Positions 1 through 8,567 of a DNA stretch of 64,000 nt are shown one piece after another; position 1 is the stretch's first letter; every line of letters starts with the position of its first letter. This DNA comes from Massilia sp. Se16.2.3 (GTDB lineage Bacteria > Pseudomonadota > Gammaproteobacteria > Burkholderiales > Burkholderiaceae_D). The translations under genes and the position numbers were made by a program. The stretch is taken from NCBI RefSeq assembly GCF_014171595.1, contig NZ_CP050451.1:930001-994000 (forward strand). Reading direction: 5' to 3'. The notes under the pieces were generated by a model that saw only the letters and a program-made list of their open reading frames with translations, was not told the DNA's origin and did no database searches.

Positions 1-1180
1 GGCGCATGCGCGCGGCCTGGAACTGCACGCCTGGTTCAATCCCTACCGCGCACGCCACGATGGCGCCCGCTCGCCGGCCGCGCCGAACCACATCACCCGC
101 TCGAATCCGGCCGCCGTGAAACGCTACGGCAAGTACATGTGGATGGACCCGGGAGAAGAAGCGGCATCGAAGCAGACGCTCGACGTCATCCTCGACGTGG
201 TGCGCCGCTACGACATCGACGGCGTCCACATCGACGATTATTTTTATCCTTACCCGATCGAGGCGACGCCGAACGGCGCCGGCAACGAGGCCGCGCTGGA
301 GGGCAAGGCGGGCGCGAAGGAGCTCGACTTCCCGGACACCCCGGCCTGGGAGCGCTACCTCGCCAAAGGCGGCAAGCTCGACCGCGCGTCCTGGCGGCGC
401 CAGAACGTCAATACACTCATCGAGGACATGTACCAGGGCATCCACCGCGAAAAGAGCTGGGTGCGCTTCGGCATCAGCCCCTTCGGCCTGGGCCGTCCGG
501 ACCGGCGCCCGCCCGGCATCCATGGCTTCTCGCAGTACGATAAATTGTATGCCGATGCCGAATTGTGGCTGCAGAAGGGCTGGCTCGACTACCTGTCGCC
601 CCAGCTCTACTGGCCGCGTGCACAGCCGGCGCAGGCCTATGACGTGCTGCTCGACTACTGGATCAGCCAGAACCCGCAGGGCCGTCACATCTGGCCGGGC
701 CTGTTCACCAGCCGCATTGGCGCCGCGACCAAGGAATATCAACCGCAGGAAATCCTCGACCAGATCGGGGCAACCCGTGCACGGCCCCAGGCAGGCGGTC
801 ACGTACACTTCAGCATGGTGGCCTTGATGCAGAACCGCAAGGGCATCACCGACCAGCTGCGCAATGGGTCCTACGCGACGCCGGCGCTGGTGCCGGCCAC
901 GCCCTGGCTGGGCAACGCCAAGCCCGGCCTGCCCAAAGTGAAGGCAACGCGGGCGGCCAAGGGCATCGAGCTGACGTTTGCGGCCGGCAAGGCGAATGCC
1001 TTGTATGCCGTGTGGGCGCGCCATGGCGGCGAGTGGACCTTCGAGGTCGTGCCGGCGTCGAAGGTCGAGTGGACCCTGCGCGACGATGCCCGGCTGGGGG
1101 CGCCGGACGCCGTGTTCGTCGGCGCCGTCGACCGCCTCGGGATCGAAGGCGACCGGGTGCAGGTGTGGGGCAAGGCGTAG
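1..1180 (+). CDS. GHL10/DUF187-family glycoside hydrolase (DigH/YddW-like), 5'-truncated by window edge
   Basis: The open frame runs in from before base 2 and ends at the TAG at 1180, so the N-terminus is missing; a GTG at 116 is internal. About 390 residues are visible. The opening GLELHAWFNPYRARHD and the later DIDGVHIDDYFYP (about 209-247) are the beta-strand motifs of the GHL10 TIM-barrel family. The acidic pair in HIDDY is the likely catalytic region. Known members such as E. coli DigH cleave denuded peptidoglycan glycan strands from the periplasm. The last ~90 residues look like a small beta-sandwich (fibronectin-III-like), which is an inference. The neighbours (sugar kinase, amidase, D-Ala-D-Ala dipeptidase) fit a cell-wall turnover role. 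Family call firm, substrate inferred. Confidence 0.85.
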   Translation, partial: AHARGLELHAWFNPYRARHDGARSPAAPNHITRSNPAAVKRYGKYMWMDPGEEAASKQTLDVILDVVRRYDIDGVHIDDYFYPYPIEATPNGAGNEAALEGKAGAKELDFPDTPAWERYLAKGGKLDRASWRRQNVNTLIEDMYQGIHREKSWVRFGISPFGLGRPDRRPPGIHGFSQYDKLYADAELWLQKGWLDYLSPQLYWPRAQPAQAYDVLLDYWISQNPQGRHIWPGLFTSRIGAATKEYQPQEILDQIGATRARPQAGGHVHFSMVALMQNRKGITDQLRNGSYATPALVPATPWLGNAKPGLPKVKATRAAKGIELTFAAGKANALYAVWARHGGEWTFEVVPASKVEWTLRDDARLGAPDAVFVGAVDRLGIEGDRVQVWGKA

Positions 1181-1340
1181 GGAAGCGCTGATCTATTCAC
1201 GGCGGCGTCTCGGCCACGACAAAATGCGCCCTGCGGCGTTGCAAATCCTCGCGATACCACGCGGTATCGCTGCGGTTTGCGCCTTGCACGGCACATTTTT
1301 CGTGACCGATTCCGTCCAGCCGGAATAAATCAGTGCTTCC
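1181..1340. repeat. 160-bp imperfect palindrome (MITE-like or large hairpin element)
   Basis: It starts immediately after the stop codon of the glycosidase. Outer arms GGAAGCGCTGATCTATTC (1181-1198) and GAATAAATCAGTGCTTCC (1323-1340) are inverted copies matching at 16 of 18 positions. Pairing continues inward (CACGACAAAATGCGCC opposite GGCACATTTTTCGTG) down to a perfect centre GCGATACC-ACGC-GGTATCGC (about 1252-1271). There is no coding frame of its own. It resembles a non-autonomous element or a dispersed hairpin repeat; no second copy was seen in this window, so mobility is inferred. Confidence 0.6.
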
Positions 1341-1430
1341 CAAGGCCTTGGGCGTCCAGCCATCGCATAACCTGCATTCATGCAATAACGGCAAGCATTC
1401 ATTCGCAATGCATGCCGACAGGACGTAGAC

Positions 1431-2385
1431 TTGTTCCAAATGACTTCTTTTCCTGATTCCGGCATCGGCCTGGGCATCGATGCCGGCGGCACCCAGACCC
1501 GCTGGGCGCTCGCCGGTGCCGGTGGCGCCATCCTTGGCGAAGGTACCGTTGCCGACCTGTCCGCCCTGCAGATGGCCACGCATGAAGGCCGGGCGCGCGT
1601 GCATGCCACGTTTACCGGGCTGGCGCAGGCGGTACTGGCGGTGGCGCAACCGCTTCGCGTGCGTGCCGGCCTGACCGGGTTCGGCGGCGATGGCGAACAA
1701 TTGCAGGCCTGGCTGGCCGCGTTGCTGGGCATCGAGCCCCGCGGCGGTAGCGATGTGCAACGACATCGAGATCGCCTACCGCGCCAGTTTCGAACCCGGC
1801 AAAGGCTACCCGGTCTATGCCGGGACCGGATCGATCGGCGCCTTTATCGATGCCGCCGGCGCTTTTCATCGCGCCGGCGGGCGCGGGGTAGTGCTCGACG
1901 ATGGCGGCGGCGGCTTCTGGATTGCCCGCGAAGCACTGCGCGCCATCTGGCGCCGCGAAGACGGGTGCCCGGGCAGCTGGGAAACGTCGCCCATGGCACG
2001 TGCCGTGTTCGATTACGTCGGCGGTGCCGACTGGGCGTATTCGCGCCAGTTCATCTATGGCCAGGAACGCGGAGAAATCGGCAAGCTGGCCGTGGTCGTG
2101 GCCGCCAGCGCCGGGCAGGACCCGGTCGCCGACGCCATCCTGACGGAGGCCGGCCGTGAACTGGCACGCCTGGCACAAGCCCTGATTGCGCGCTTCGGGC
2201 CGCGTCCGGTGGTCCTGTCGGGACGCGCCGCCGAGCTGCATCCGATCATCGCTGCCAGCATGCGCGCGAGTCTGCCGGCCGCCACCATCACCCAGCGCGC
2301 CACCCGTGCCCACCATGCCGCCGCGCGCCTGGCTGCGGCCGATGCCGCGCAGGGCGCTACCGCTGCGGCAGCGGGCGCCACCTGA
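1431..2385 (+). pseudogene. BadF/BadG/BcrA/BcrD-type N-acetylhexosamine kinase, one-base frameshift
   Basis: The N-terminal half begins GLGIDAGGTQTRWAL, the phosphate-1 motif of ASKHA sugar kinases. It then changes frame at the CCCC run 1737-1740: with one C removed the text reads on as IEPAAVAMCNDIEIAYRA, through AGTGSIGAF and DDGGGGFWI (phosphate-2/adenosine motifs), to the stop at 2385, giving 317 residues, normal for this family. Relatives (NagK, MurK) phosphorylate GlcNAc or MurNAc released from the wall. The start is taken as TTG 1431 because AGGA at 1420-1423 is well spaced; ATG 1440 is the alternative. Homopolymer indel: sequencing error or recent inactivation cannot be told apart here. 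Confidence 0.8.
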
Positions 2386-2407
2386 TCAATCAATCAACGG
2401 ACAACTG

Positions 2408-3433
2408 ATGAAAAACCTAGCAGCCACCCTCCTGATCGCCTTGCTGGCCGGTTGTACCACTACCGGACCGAATGTTGTCGACAAAACCTTTAACGCCAAG
2501 GGCCAGGCCAGCCGCGTGCGCTTCCTGGTGCTGCATTACACGGTGTCTGACAAGCCGGCCTCGCTGAAGATCCTGACCGAGCAGCAGGTGAGTGCTCACT
2601 ATCTGCTGACCGACGACCCCACGCCGAAGATCTTCGGCCTGGTCGATGAGAGCCGCGCCGCCTACCACGCCGGCAACTCGAGCTGGAAAGGCTTTACACA
2701 GCTCAACAACAGCTCGATCGGCATCGAAATCGTCAATCCCGGCTGGCAGGACACCCCGAACGGGCGCGTGTATGCACCCTTCCCGCAGTCGCAGATCGAC
2801 GCCCTGATCCCGCTGGTGAAAGACATCGTCGCGCGTCACAAGATCGCCCCGGAAAACGTGCTCGGCCACAGCGACATCGCCCCGCTGCGCAAGCAGGATC
2901 CGGGACCGATGTTCCCCTGGTACCAGCTGGCGCAAGCCGGGCTGGTGGTCTGGCCGGACGCCAACCGCGTCGCCGCCGTGCGCCAGGTGTTCGACATCCA
3001 GGCGCCGGACGCGGCCTGGTTCCAGAAAAAACTGGCCAGCCACGGCTTTTCGCTGACCCAGAGCGGCGTGTTCGACGAACCGACCCGCACCGTGATCGCC
3101 GCCTTCCAGATGAAGTATCGCCCGGCCAATATTGCCGGCGAACCGGATGCGGAAACGGCCGCCATGCTGGAAGTATTGACGACCCCGACCAATGCGCCGC
3201 TGCCGCCGGTGCCGCCGCCACCGGTGCCGGTATTCCGTCCGGCTCAGCCGGAGGGCAGCCTGCCCGTGGACCCGGGCGTGCCGCCGGTACCGCCGGTACC
3301 GACAACGCCTGCCGTGCCGCCGCTGCCCCAGGTACCTGGCTTGCCGGCCGTGCCACCCGTGTCGCCGCTCCCGGCCACGCCCGCCGTGCCGGTGCCGCCG
3401 GTGCCGGCGCCGCTCCCGGCGGGCGCACGATGA
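2408..3433 (+). CDS. N-acetylmuramoyl-L-alanine amidase, outer-membrane lipoprotein (AmiD-like)
   Basis: 341 residues. A lipoprotein signal ends in the lipobox LLAGC (Cys16), so export and acylation are expected. Residues ~36-170 form an Amidase_2 zinc domain: His43 in VLHYT and His154 in GHSDIAP, followed by Asp in KQDPGP, match the usual zinc ligands. A PG_binding_1-type helical domain follows (~195-262, GVFDEPTRTVIAAFQ). The last ~75 residues are a Pro/Val/Ala repeat (PPVPPVP), probably a flexible wall-spanning tail. It cleaves the MurNAc-L-Ala bond in anhydro-muropeptides. ATG 2408 is chosen over longer forms because only it gives a signal peptide. It lies 22 bp after the kinase, probably in one operon. 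Confidence 0.88.
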   Translation: MKNLAATLLIALLAGCTTTGPNVVDKTFNAKGQASRVRFLVLHYTVSDKPASLKILTEQQVSAHYLLTDDPTPKIFGLVDESRAAYHAGNSSWKGFTQLNNSSIGIEIVNPGWQDTPNGRVYAPFPQSQIDALIPLVKDIVARHKIAPENVLGHSDIAPLRKQDPGPMFPWYQLAQAGLVVWPDANRVAAVRQVFDIQAPDAAWFQKKLASHGFSLTQSGVFDEPTRTVIAAFQMKYRPANIAGEPDAETAAMLEVLTTPTNAPLPPVPPPPVPVFRPAQPEGSLPVDPGVPPVPPVPTTPAVPPLPQVPGLPAVPPVSPLPATPAVPVPPVPAPLPAGAR

Positions 3434-3514
3434 CCATCGCTGCGTTTCCTGTTTCCCTGTATCCTTCGGCCAGTTCGCGCCTTGCGCGGGCGGTCTTGTC
3501 GAAGGATTGAAGCA

Positions 3515-4421
3515 ATGCGCCTGCGCCACATCGAAGTTTTCCACGCCATCATGCAGGTCGGCACCATCAGCGGTGCCGCCCAGGTTCTCCACATCTCCCA
3601 GCCGGCCGTCACGAAAGTGCTGCAGCACGCCGAGCTGCAACTGGGCATGCCGCTGTTCGAGCGTGTACGCGGCAAGCTGTATCCGAAACCGGAAGCGCAC
3701 CTGCTGTTCGCCGAGGCCGAAAAATTGCACCGCAACCTGCAAGGCATCCAGCGCCTGGCCGCCAGCCTCAAGGGCCGCGCCGTCGAGACCGTGCGCCTGG
3801 TGTCGACGCCGACACTGGCGATCAGCGTGCTGCCGCAGGCGATGACGGCCTGGCGCCGCCGTTTCGCCCAGACCCGCTGCGAACTGGCGACGTATCACAC
3901 CAGCGAGATCGTCAACGCCTTGCGCCTGGGCGAAGCCGACCTGGCCCCTGTCGTTGCAGGACCCGCGCCACCCCGGCATCGTCGCCGAACCGATCGCGCA
4001 AGGGCAATTGACCGTCATGGCGCCCGTTGGTACCTGGAGCGACGCCGAGTGCGCGCAGCCGCTCGATGCCGCCGGCCTCACGGGCGAACTGATCGGCCTG
4101 GCCGACAACGATCCGCTCGGCGAAATGGTGCTCGCTTCCTGCGAGGCGCAGGGCATCACACCCGTCTTCCACACCGTGGTGCAGACCTACCAGATCGCCC
4201 GCTCGCTGGTCGAGGCCGGTGCCGGCACGGCCGTGCTCGACCCGTTCACGGCGGCGTCGGCAAACGCCGCCAAGGTGCAATGCCGGATCTGGGCGCCGGC
4301 CATGCCGGTGCAGCTCTACCTGCTGACCGCCAGCCACGCGCCGCTCTCGCACGGCGCGCGCGAACTGGCCAACTGCATCGGCGCCACCGCGCGTGCCTGT
4401 CTTGAACGAGGATGTCAATGA
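3515..4421 (+). pseudogene. LysR-family transcriptional regulator, one-base frameshift
   Basis: MRLRHIEVFHAIMQVGTISGAAQVLHI... is a textbook LysR winged helix-turn-helix (residues 1-60). The effector domain is interrupted at the CCCC run 3945-3948: removing one C joins GEADLA to LSLQDPRHPGIVAEP and the frame runs to the TGA at 4421. The repaired length is 301 residues, the family norm. It lies between the amidase and the dipeptidase on the same strand, overlapping the latter by four bases, so it probably controls this wall-recycling group; the ligand is unknown. Intact or broken status depends on whether the extra C is real. Confidence 0.82.
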
Positions 4422-5059
4422 GTCAGTCGAGCCCGGGCCAGTCCTTGCCCGGCCTGAGCCTTGCCAGCGAAGACATCGCCGGCAGCCCGGAATTTCGCCA
4501 CCTGTCTTCGATCGCGGGCATCGCGGTCGACCTGCGTTACGCCGGACCCAACAACTTCGTCGGACGCGACCTGTACTCCCCCTTCGACTGCGCCTGGCTG
4601 CACCGCGACGCCGCCGCCGCGCTGGAAACGGCGGTGGCCTGGCTGACCGTCCAGGCGCCCGGCCATACACTGCTCGTGCTTGACGCCCTGCGCCCGCAGC
4701 GCGTGCAGCAGCAATTGTGGGATGCGCTGGAGGGGACGGGCCTGCAGATGTACCTGGCCAATCCGGCGCGCGGCTCGATCCACTCCTACGGGATGGCGCT
4801 GGACGTCACCATTCTCGATCCGCACGGCGCCGAGCTCGACATGGGCACCGGCTTCGACGACATGACGGATGTGTCGCATCCGGCGCGGGAAGAAGCATTC
4901 CTGGCCAGCGGCCAGCTTCATGCATCCCACGTGGCCAACCGCCGCTTGCTGCGCGGCGCCATGCTCGCTGCCGGCTTTTCGGGCATCACCACCGAATGGT
5001 GGCATTTCGACTGCGGCGACCGCGAACGCGTGCGCGCTACCTTCCGCCGCGTCCTGTAG
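4418..5059 (+). CDS. D-alanyl-D-alanine dipeptidase, peptidase M15D (VanX/DdpX family)
   Basis: 213 residues with the zinc signature SxHxxGxAxD (SIHSYGMALD, about residues 120-129) and the catalytic EWWHF (about 192-196). The segment LDALRPQRVQ holds the family arginine. VanX/DdpX enzymes hydrolyse free D-Ala-D-Ala; in vancomycin-sensitive Gram-negatives the role is salvage of D-alanine. ATG 4418 overlaps the LysR stop (ATGA) and has GAGGA just upstream; an in-frame ATG at 4412 is the alternative. There is no clear signal peptide, so it is probably cytoplasmic, acting on imported dipeptide. Confidence 0.88.
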   Translation: MSQSSPGQSLPGLSLASEDIAGSPEFRHLSSIAGIAVDLRYAGPNNFVGRDLYSPFDCAWLHRDAAAALETAVAWLTVQAPGHTLLVLDALRPQRVQQQLWDALEGTGLQMYLANPARGSIHSYGMALDVTILDPHGAELDMGTGFDDMTDVSHPAREEAFLASGQLHASHVANRRLLRGAMLAAGFSGITTEWWHFDCGDRERVRATFRRVL

Positions 5060-5397
5060 CGGTTCCTTGCTTCCAGCCTGCGGGCTGGGCCGATGTCCGG
5101 ATGCCGCCTTGCGCGCCAATTCGGTCCTCCGTTTTGGTTCCCATCGGGTGCCCGCGCACACTTGAGTTGTCTCAGCCTTTGGCAGGCCCGCACCGGGACA
5201 ATCTCCTTATCGACGAGAGGTTGATGGTGAGGCTGGACGTGCAGCCCCGTTTCCTCTCGCGCAATGGCTTGGAGCGCCAGGCACCATCTTCGGCAAGGCA
5301 ACCCGTCGACGTCCGCATGCGACCACGACGCGGTGATCTCTTGCGACGATAGGTTTGCCCGGCGTTCCCATTCCCCAACGGACAGGAGAGGTGCGCA
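5060..5397. other. 338-bp intergenic stretch, no gene recognised
   Basis: No coding signature, hairpin-plus-T terminator or repeat shared with the rest of the window was found. A minus-strand frame is open across most of it but has no start with a ribosome binding site and no recognisable motif. The only clear signal is ACAGGAGAGG at about 5383-5392, the ribosome binding site of the following lipoprotein gene. Confidence 0.4.
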
Positions 5398-6037
5398 ATG
5401 AAACGTTTGATGATGGCCGCGGTCGTGGGCTCGGCCCTGGCAGGGTGTGCCACGGGCGGCGGCGAGCTGTTCGCCGCGCGCGACACGACGGTGGAATACG
5501 TACGGGTGTTCGACATCAAGACCGGGGCGCCGGGTCCGGCGGTGGTGCGCGCCGCCAGCGAAGGCATCAGCCGCAACATCGGGAACGCCGCCCTCGCCAC
5601 GCCCCTGCCCGACACGGCCGAGCTGCAGGAACAGCCGGGACCGCTTCAAGCTGGCCGAAACACCCGGTACGGCGCTCGGGCCGAGCTGCGACGGCGCCAG
5701 CTGGACGGCGAAAGCGCGGCCGGAAGTGCGCGGCGGACAAGACGTGCAGATCGTCGCCTGTCTGTTCCCGTACAAGCTTGGCTACCAGCTCGACATGTAC
5801 GCCGCTTTTGTGAAGAAGGAAGGCGGCTGGCTTGCGTGGCCCCGTCGCGCCGTCGGCAAGATCATGGGCACGCCCGAGAAATACGTCGAGAAAACCATGC
5901 TCGACGTCGTACGCAGCATCCGCGAAACCACCAGGGGACAGGTGGCACTGGTCGAAGCGCGGCCCGAGGTCGCGGGTGCGCCCTGGCTGGAACCGATCGG
6001 CAGCGCGCCACGGACGAGCGACGCTGCCAAGCCTTAG
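5398..6037 (+). pseudogene. Uncharacterised lipoprotein, one-base frameshift
   Basis: Starts at ATG 5398 after a strong AGGAGAGG site. The N-terminus MKRLMMAAVVGSALAGCATG is a lipoprotein signal with lipobox ALAGC. In frame, the reading goes wrong after ELQEQP; dropping one G from the GGG at 5637-5639 restores DRFKLAETPGTALGP and continues through LFPYKLGYQLDMYAAF to the stop at 6037, giving 212 residues. Two cysteines in the mature part (GPSCDGASW, VACLFPY) could form a disulphide. I do not recognise the family. It stands alone with a gap on each side. Confidence 0.65.
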
Positions 6038-6148
6038 CGTGCGCGGATCCGCTCCCGTCCACAGCCCGTGCCCGGGGCGCGGACCGCGGCGCCGCGTCTT
6101 ACCCGCCCCGGGTTTTCCGCGGCGACCAGGCAGGTCTGTGCCGCGTCG

Positions 6149-6159
6149 GTAAAATTTAC
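6149..6159. promoter_or_regulatory. Candidate enhancer (UAS) palindrome upstream of the sigma-54 promoter
   Basis: GTAAAATTTAC is a perfect 11-bp palindrome about 55 bp upstream of the -24/-12 element at 6212-6228, a usual distance for an enhancer-binding-protein site. Assignment to a PrsR-type activator is inference from the PEP-CTERM gene it precedes. Confidence 0.35.
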
Positions 6160-6211
6160 AGCGCGAAATTAACCAGATGTATAACTAGAGAAGGATCAAC
6201 AGCTTACACGG

Positions 6212-6228
6212 CTGGCACGACAATTGCT
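6212..6228 (+). promoter_or_regulatory. Sigma-54 (RpoN) promoter, -24/-12
   Basis: CTGGCACGACAATTGCT matches the sigma-54 consensus YTGGCACG-N4-TTGCW at every defined position, with correct GG/GC spacing. It points toward the PEP-CTERM gene at 6326 and leaves a ~90-base 5' leader. In Zoogloea-type bacteria PEP-CTERM genes are known to be driven by RpoN with the PrsK/PrsR pair, which supports the assignment. Confidence 0.7.
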
Positions 6229-6325
6229 GAGCTGGTTGCGCAGCACCTGCACATGCTTTGCAAATAAGCAGGACATGCATTGCACATACATGCACATAAC
6301 GCGCATCAGCAAACTAGGGGAAACC

Positions 6326-6853
6326 ATGAAGATCCAACGCATCCTGAAGCAATTGTTCGTTGCCGGCGCCCTGGTCGCCGGCGTCAGCCAGGCGCAAGCC
6401 GGCGTGATGACTTTTTCGGACCTGGTCGATTTCGAGAATTATTCGGAAGCGGGCATGGACATGTACTCGTCGGATGTCTGGAACTGGCCGGAAGCGCAGA
6501 TGGCCCACATCGACTTCGGCGAGGCCGGTTTCGTCCTGAACAGCGGCGCGCAGTTCAACCTGAACAGCATCGACCTGCTGGCCGACGGCGGTGGCGGTAC
6601 GGCGCGCTTCTCGGCCTACCTGGACGGCGAACTGCTGGGCTGGATCGACGTGGCGACAGCCGGCACCTACGCCTTCGGCAACCTGTTCCAGGGCATCGAC
6701 GAGCTGCGCGTATCCGTCATCGACAACCACTTCAGCTTCGATAACCTCGTCTTCAACGAAGACGGCAGTACGGACGTGCCGGAACCGACGAGTGTCGCCC
6801 TGCTGGGCATGGGCATGCTGGCCCTGGCGGCACGCCGCCGCAAGCAGGCCTGA
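6326..6853 (+). CDS. PEP-CTERM sorting domain-containing exported protein
   Basis: 175 residues. An N-terminal signal peptide ends near VSQAQA; the body is rich in Asp/Gly/Phe with beta-strand character; the C-terminus VPEPTSVALLGMGMLALAA followed by RRRKQA is the exosortase sorting tag (PEP motif, transmembrane helix, basic tail). Such proteins are cut at the PEP region by exosortase EpsH/XrtA and released or anchored during extracellular polysaccharide or floc formation. ATG 6326 is preceded by AGGGG. The exosortase itself is not in this window. The body has no recognised domain, so the specific role is unknown. Confidence 0.88.
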   Translation: MKIQRILKQLFVAGALVAGVSQAQAGVMTFSDLVDFENYSEAGMDMYSSDVWNWPEAQMAHIDFGEAGFVLNSGAQFNLNSIDLLADGGGGTARFSAYLDGELLGWIDVATAGTYAFGNLFQGIDELRVSVIDNHFSFDNLVFNEDGSTDVPEPTSVALLGMGMLALAARRRKQA

Positions 6854-7000
6854 GTGTATTCCCGCCAGGCCTGAGCGGTCGTTACGGCCCGGCCGGGCAG
6901 GTTGCAGGCCGGTCCCGTTGACCAGGAGGGCCTCATCCGACAAGAGTTGCTCCCCCGTCACGCACCAGCGGGACGCCAGTGCACGGCCGGCCTGCGGCGC

Positions 7001-8559
7001 TCAGCGTGCGCTGGCGGCTACCGGCATGGCGGCCGGGGCGATGCCAGGCTGCGCCGACGCCGGCGCCGGCAATGGCGGCTGGCCGCCCGAGCGCGCTACC
7101 CAGTCGACCAGCGCATCGACCACGGCGCGCCCGCGGCCTTCTCCGGCGAATTCGTCGTTCACGAAGGCCACCACCACGTTCTGCACGCCCGTTGCGTCCG
7201 GCACATACCCGGCCAGCGCCACCACGTTGCGCAGCGTACCGGTTTTCAGGCGGGCGCGACCGGCGGCCGGGCTGCCGTTCAGGCGCCGGCGCATGGTGCC
7301 GTCCGTTGCTGCGATCGGTATGCTGGCCAGGAATTCCGGTGCCCAGTTGCTGCGCAGGCCAGCGCGCAGCAACTGTCCCATTTGTAGCGGGCTGATGCGC
7401 TCGATGCGCGACAGGCCGGAGCCGTTTTCGATCACGAAGCCGCTGTCGTCGATGCCGTGTCCGCGCATCCAGTTGCGGATGGCCATATCGGCGCGGGCAT
7501 AGGTAGTCTGGGGCGCCTGCGTCAGTGGATCCGCCAGCGGCGGCAGCGGCCGGCTCCCCAGGACCGGGTCCGATGCCAAAGCCCCCATGGAGAGGAAGAG
7601 GGTACGCGCCAGTGCGTTGTCCGAGGGTTTGTTCGTGTCGCGCACGACTTCCGGCAGCGCGCGCGCCCTGTGTTCGGCCAGCAGGCGCGCATCCTGCGGC
7701 GTACTGCCAGGGAGCGTCCTGCCGCTCAGCTTGCCGCCAAGCTGTTTCCACTTCAGGCGGAACAGGCCGTCGATATAGTCGTCGCGGTCGAGAACGTTGA
7801 TGCTGTTAGTCCGCGCACAGTTCTTCGGATAGGTGCCGTTCAGCACGACCTTGATCTTGCCATCGCTGCCAGGTACGGCTTCGGGCAGCTTCCAGCCTTC
7901 TTCCCAGCGGGCGCAGTCGGCGTCGATCAGGCGCATGTTCGAACTGATCGTCACCCCCGCCAGCGCCGGCTGCATGTCCAGCTGCAAGCGCGTGCTGGTC
8001 GAACGCATGTCGATCTGCAGCATGTTCTTGTTGATCAGGAGCGCATCGGGAATGACGTTGTAATACGCCTCGGGTGACTCGTCGAAGGGCGGCAGGCCGA
8101 CATCAACTCGCGCCGGATTGAACAGCGTGCGGTCGAGCACCAGGTTGCCCTCGATGCGGCGGATACCGGCATTGTGCAGGGCGCGCAGCATGCCTTCCAG
8201 CACCTCGCCGGACAGGTCGGCGTCGGCGCCGCCGCGCAGCACCAGGTCGCCCTTTAATATCCCGTTGTTCAGGTCGCCGTTCGTCAGCAGCTCGGTACGC
8301 CCGCGAAAGACCGGGCCCAGGTGCTCGAGGCCGACCAGGGTCGTCACCAGTTTCATGGTCGAGGCCGGCTGCATGGGGCGCTCGGCCAGGTGTGCGAGCA
8401 CGGTCTGGTCGCCGCGCAACACCAGCAGGCTCACCGCGTCGGACGCCAGGCCCTGCTCCGCCAGCACCCGCGCGACCGGTTCCGGCAACTGGGCGGCAGC
8501 CGGCAGGCAGGCGGCGAGGGCGGCGGCAGGACGGCAACATGAACGAAGTGGCGGCGCAT
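7001..8559 (-). CDS. dacB: D-alanyl-D-alanine carboxypeptidase/endopeptidase, PBP4 type (DacB, peptidase S13)
   Basis: The catalytic set is complete: STMK (SxxK nucleophile), KPSDNALAR (SxN) and LKTGTL (KTG), in S13 order with the usual large insertion between the first two. It trims or cleaves peptidoglycan peptides in the periplasm. The true start is ATG 8559 (MRRHFVHVAVL), preceded by TAAGGA that overlaps the stop of the upstream gene. The signal peptide then needs one extra base near 8520-8530 to run into AALAACLPAAAQLPEP, so a one-base deletion is present or is a sequencing error; corrected length 519. The remainder (7001 to ~8527) is a single intact frame. Ala/Pro-rich C-terminal tail. 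Confidence 0.88.
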
Positions 8560-8567
8560 GCAGGTCC

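Noticed and set aside
5060..5397. Degenerate gene on the minus strand
   Set aside because: An open frame exists but no motif or start signal could be recognised; GC-rich gaps often stay open by chance.
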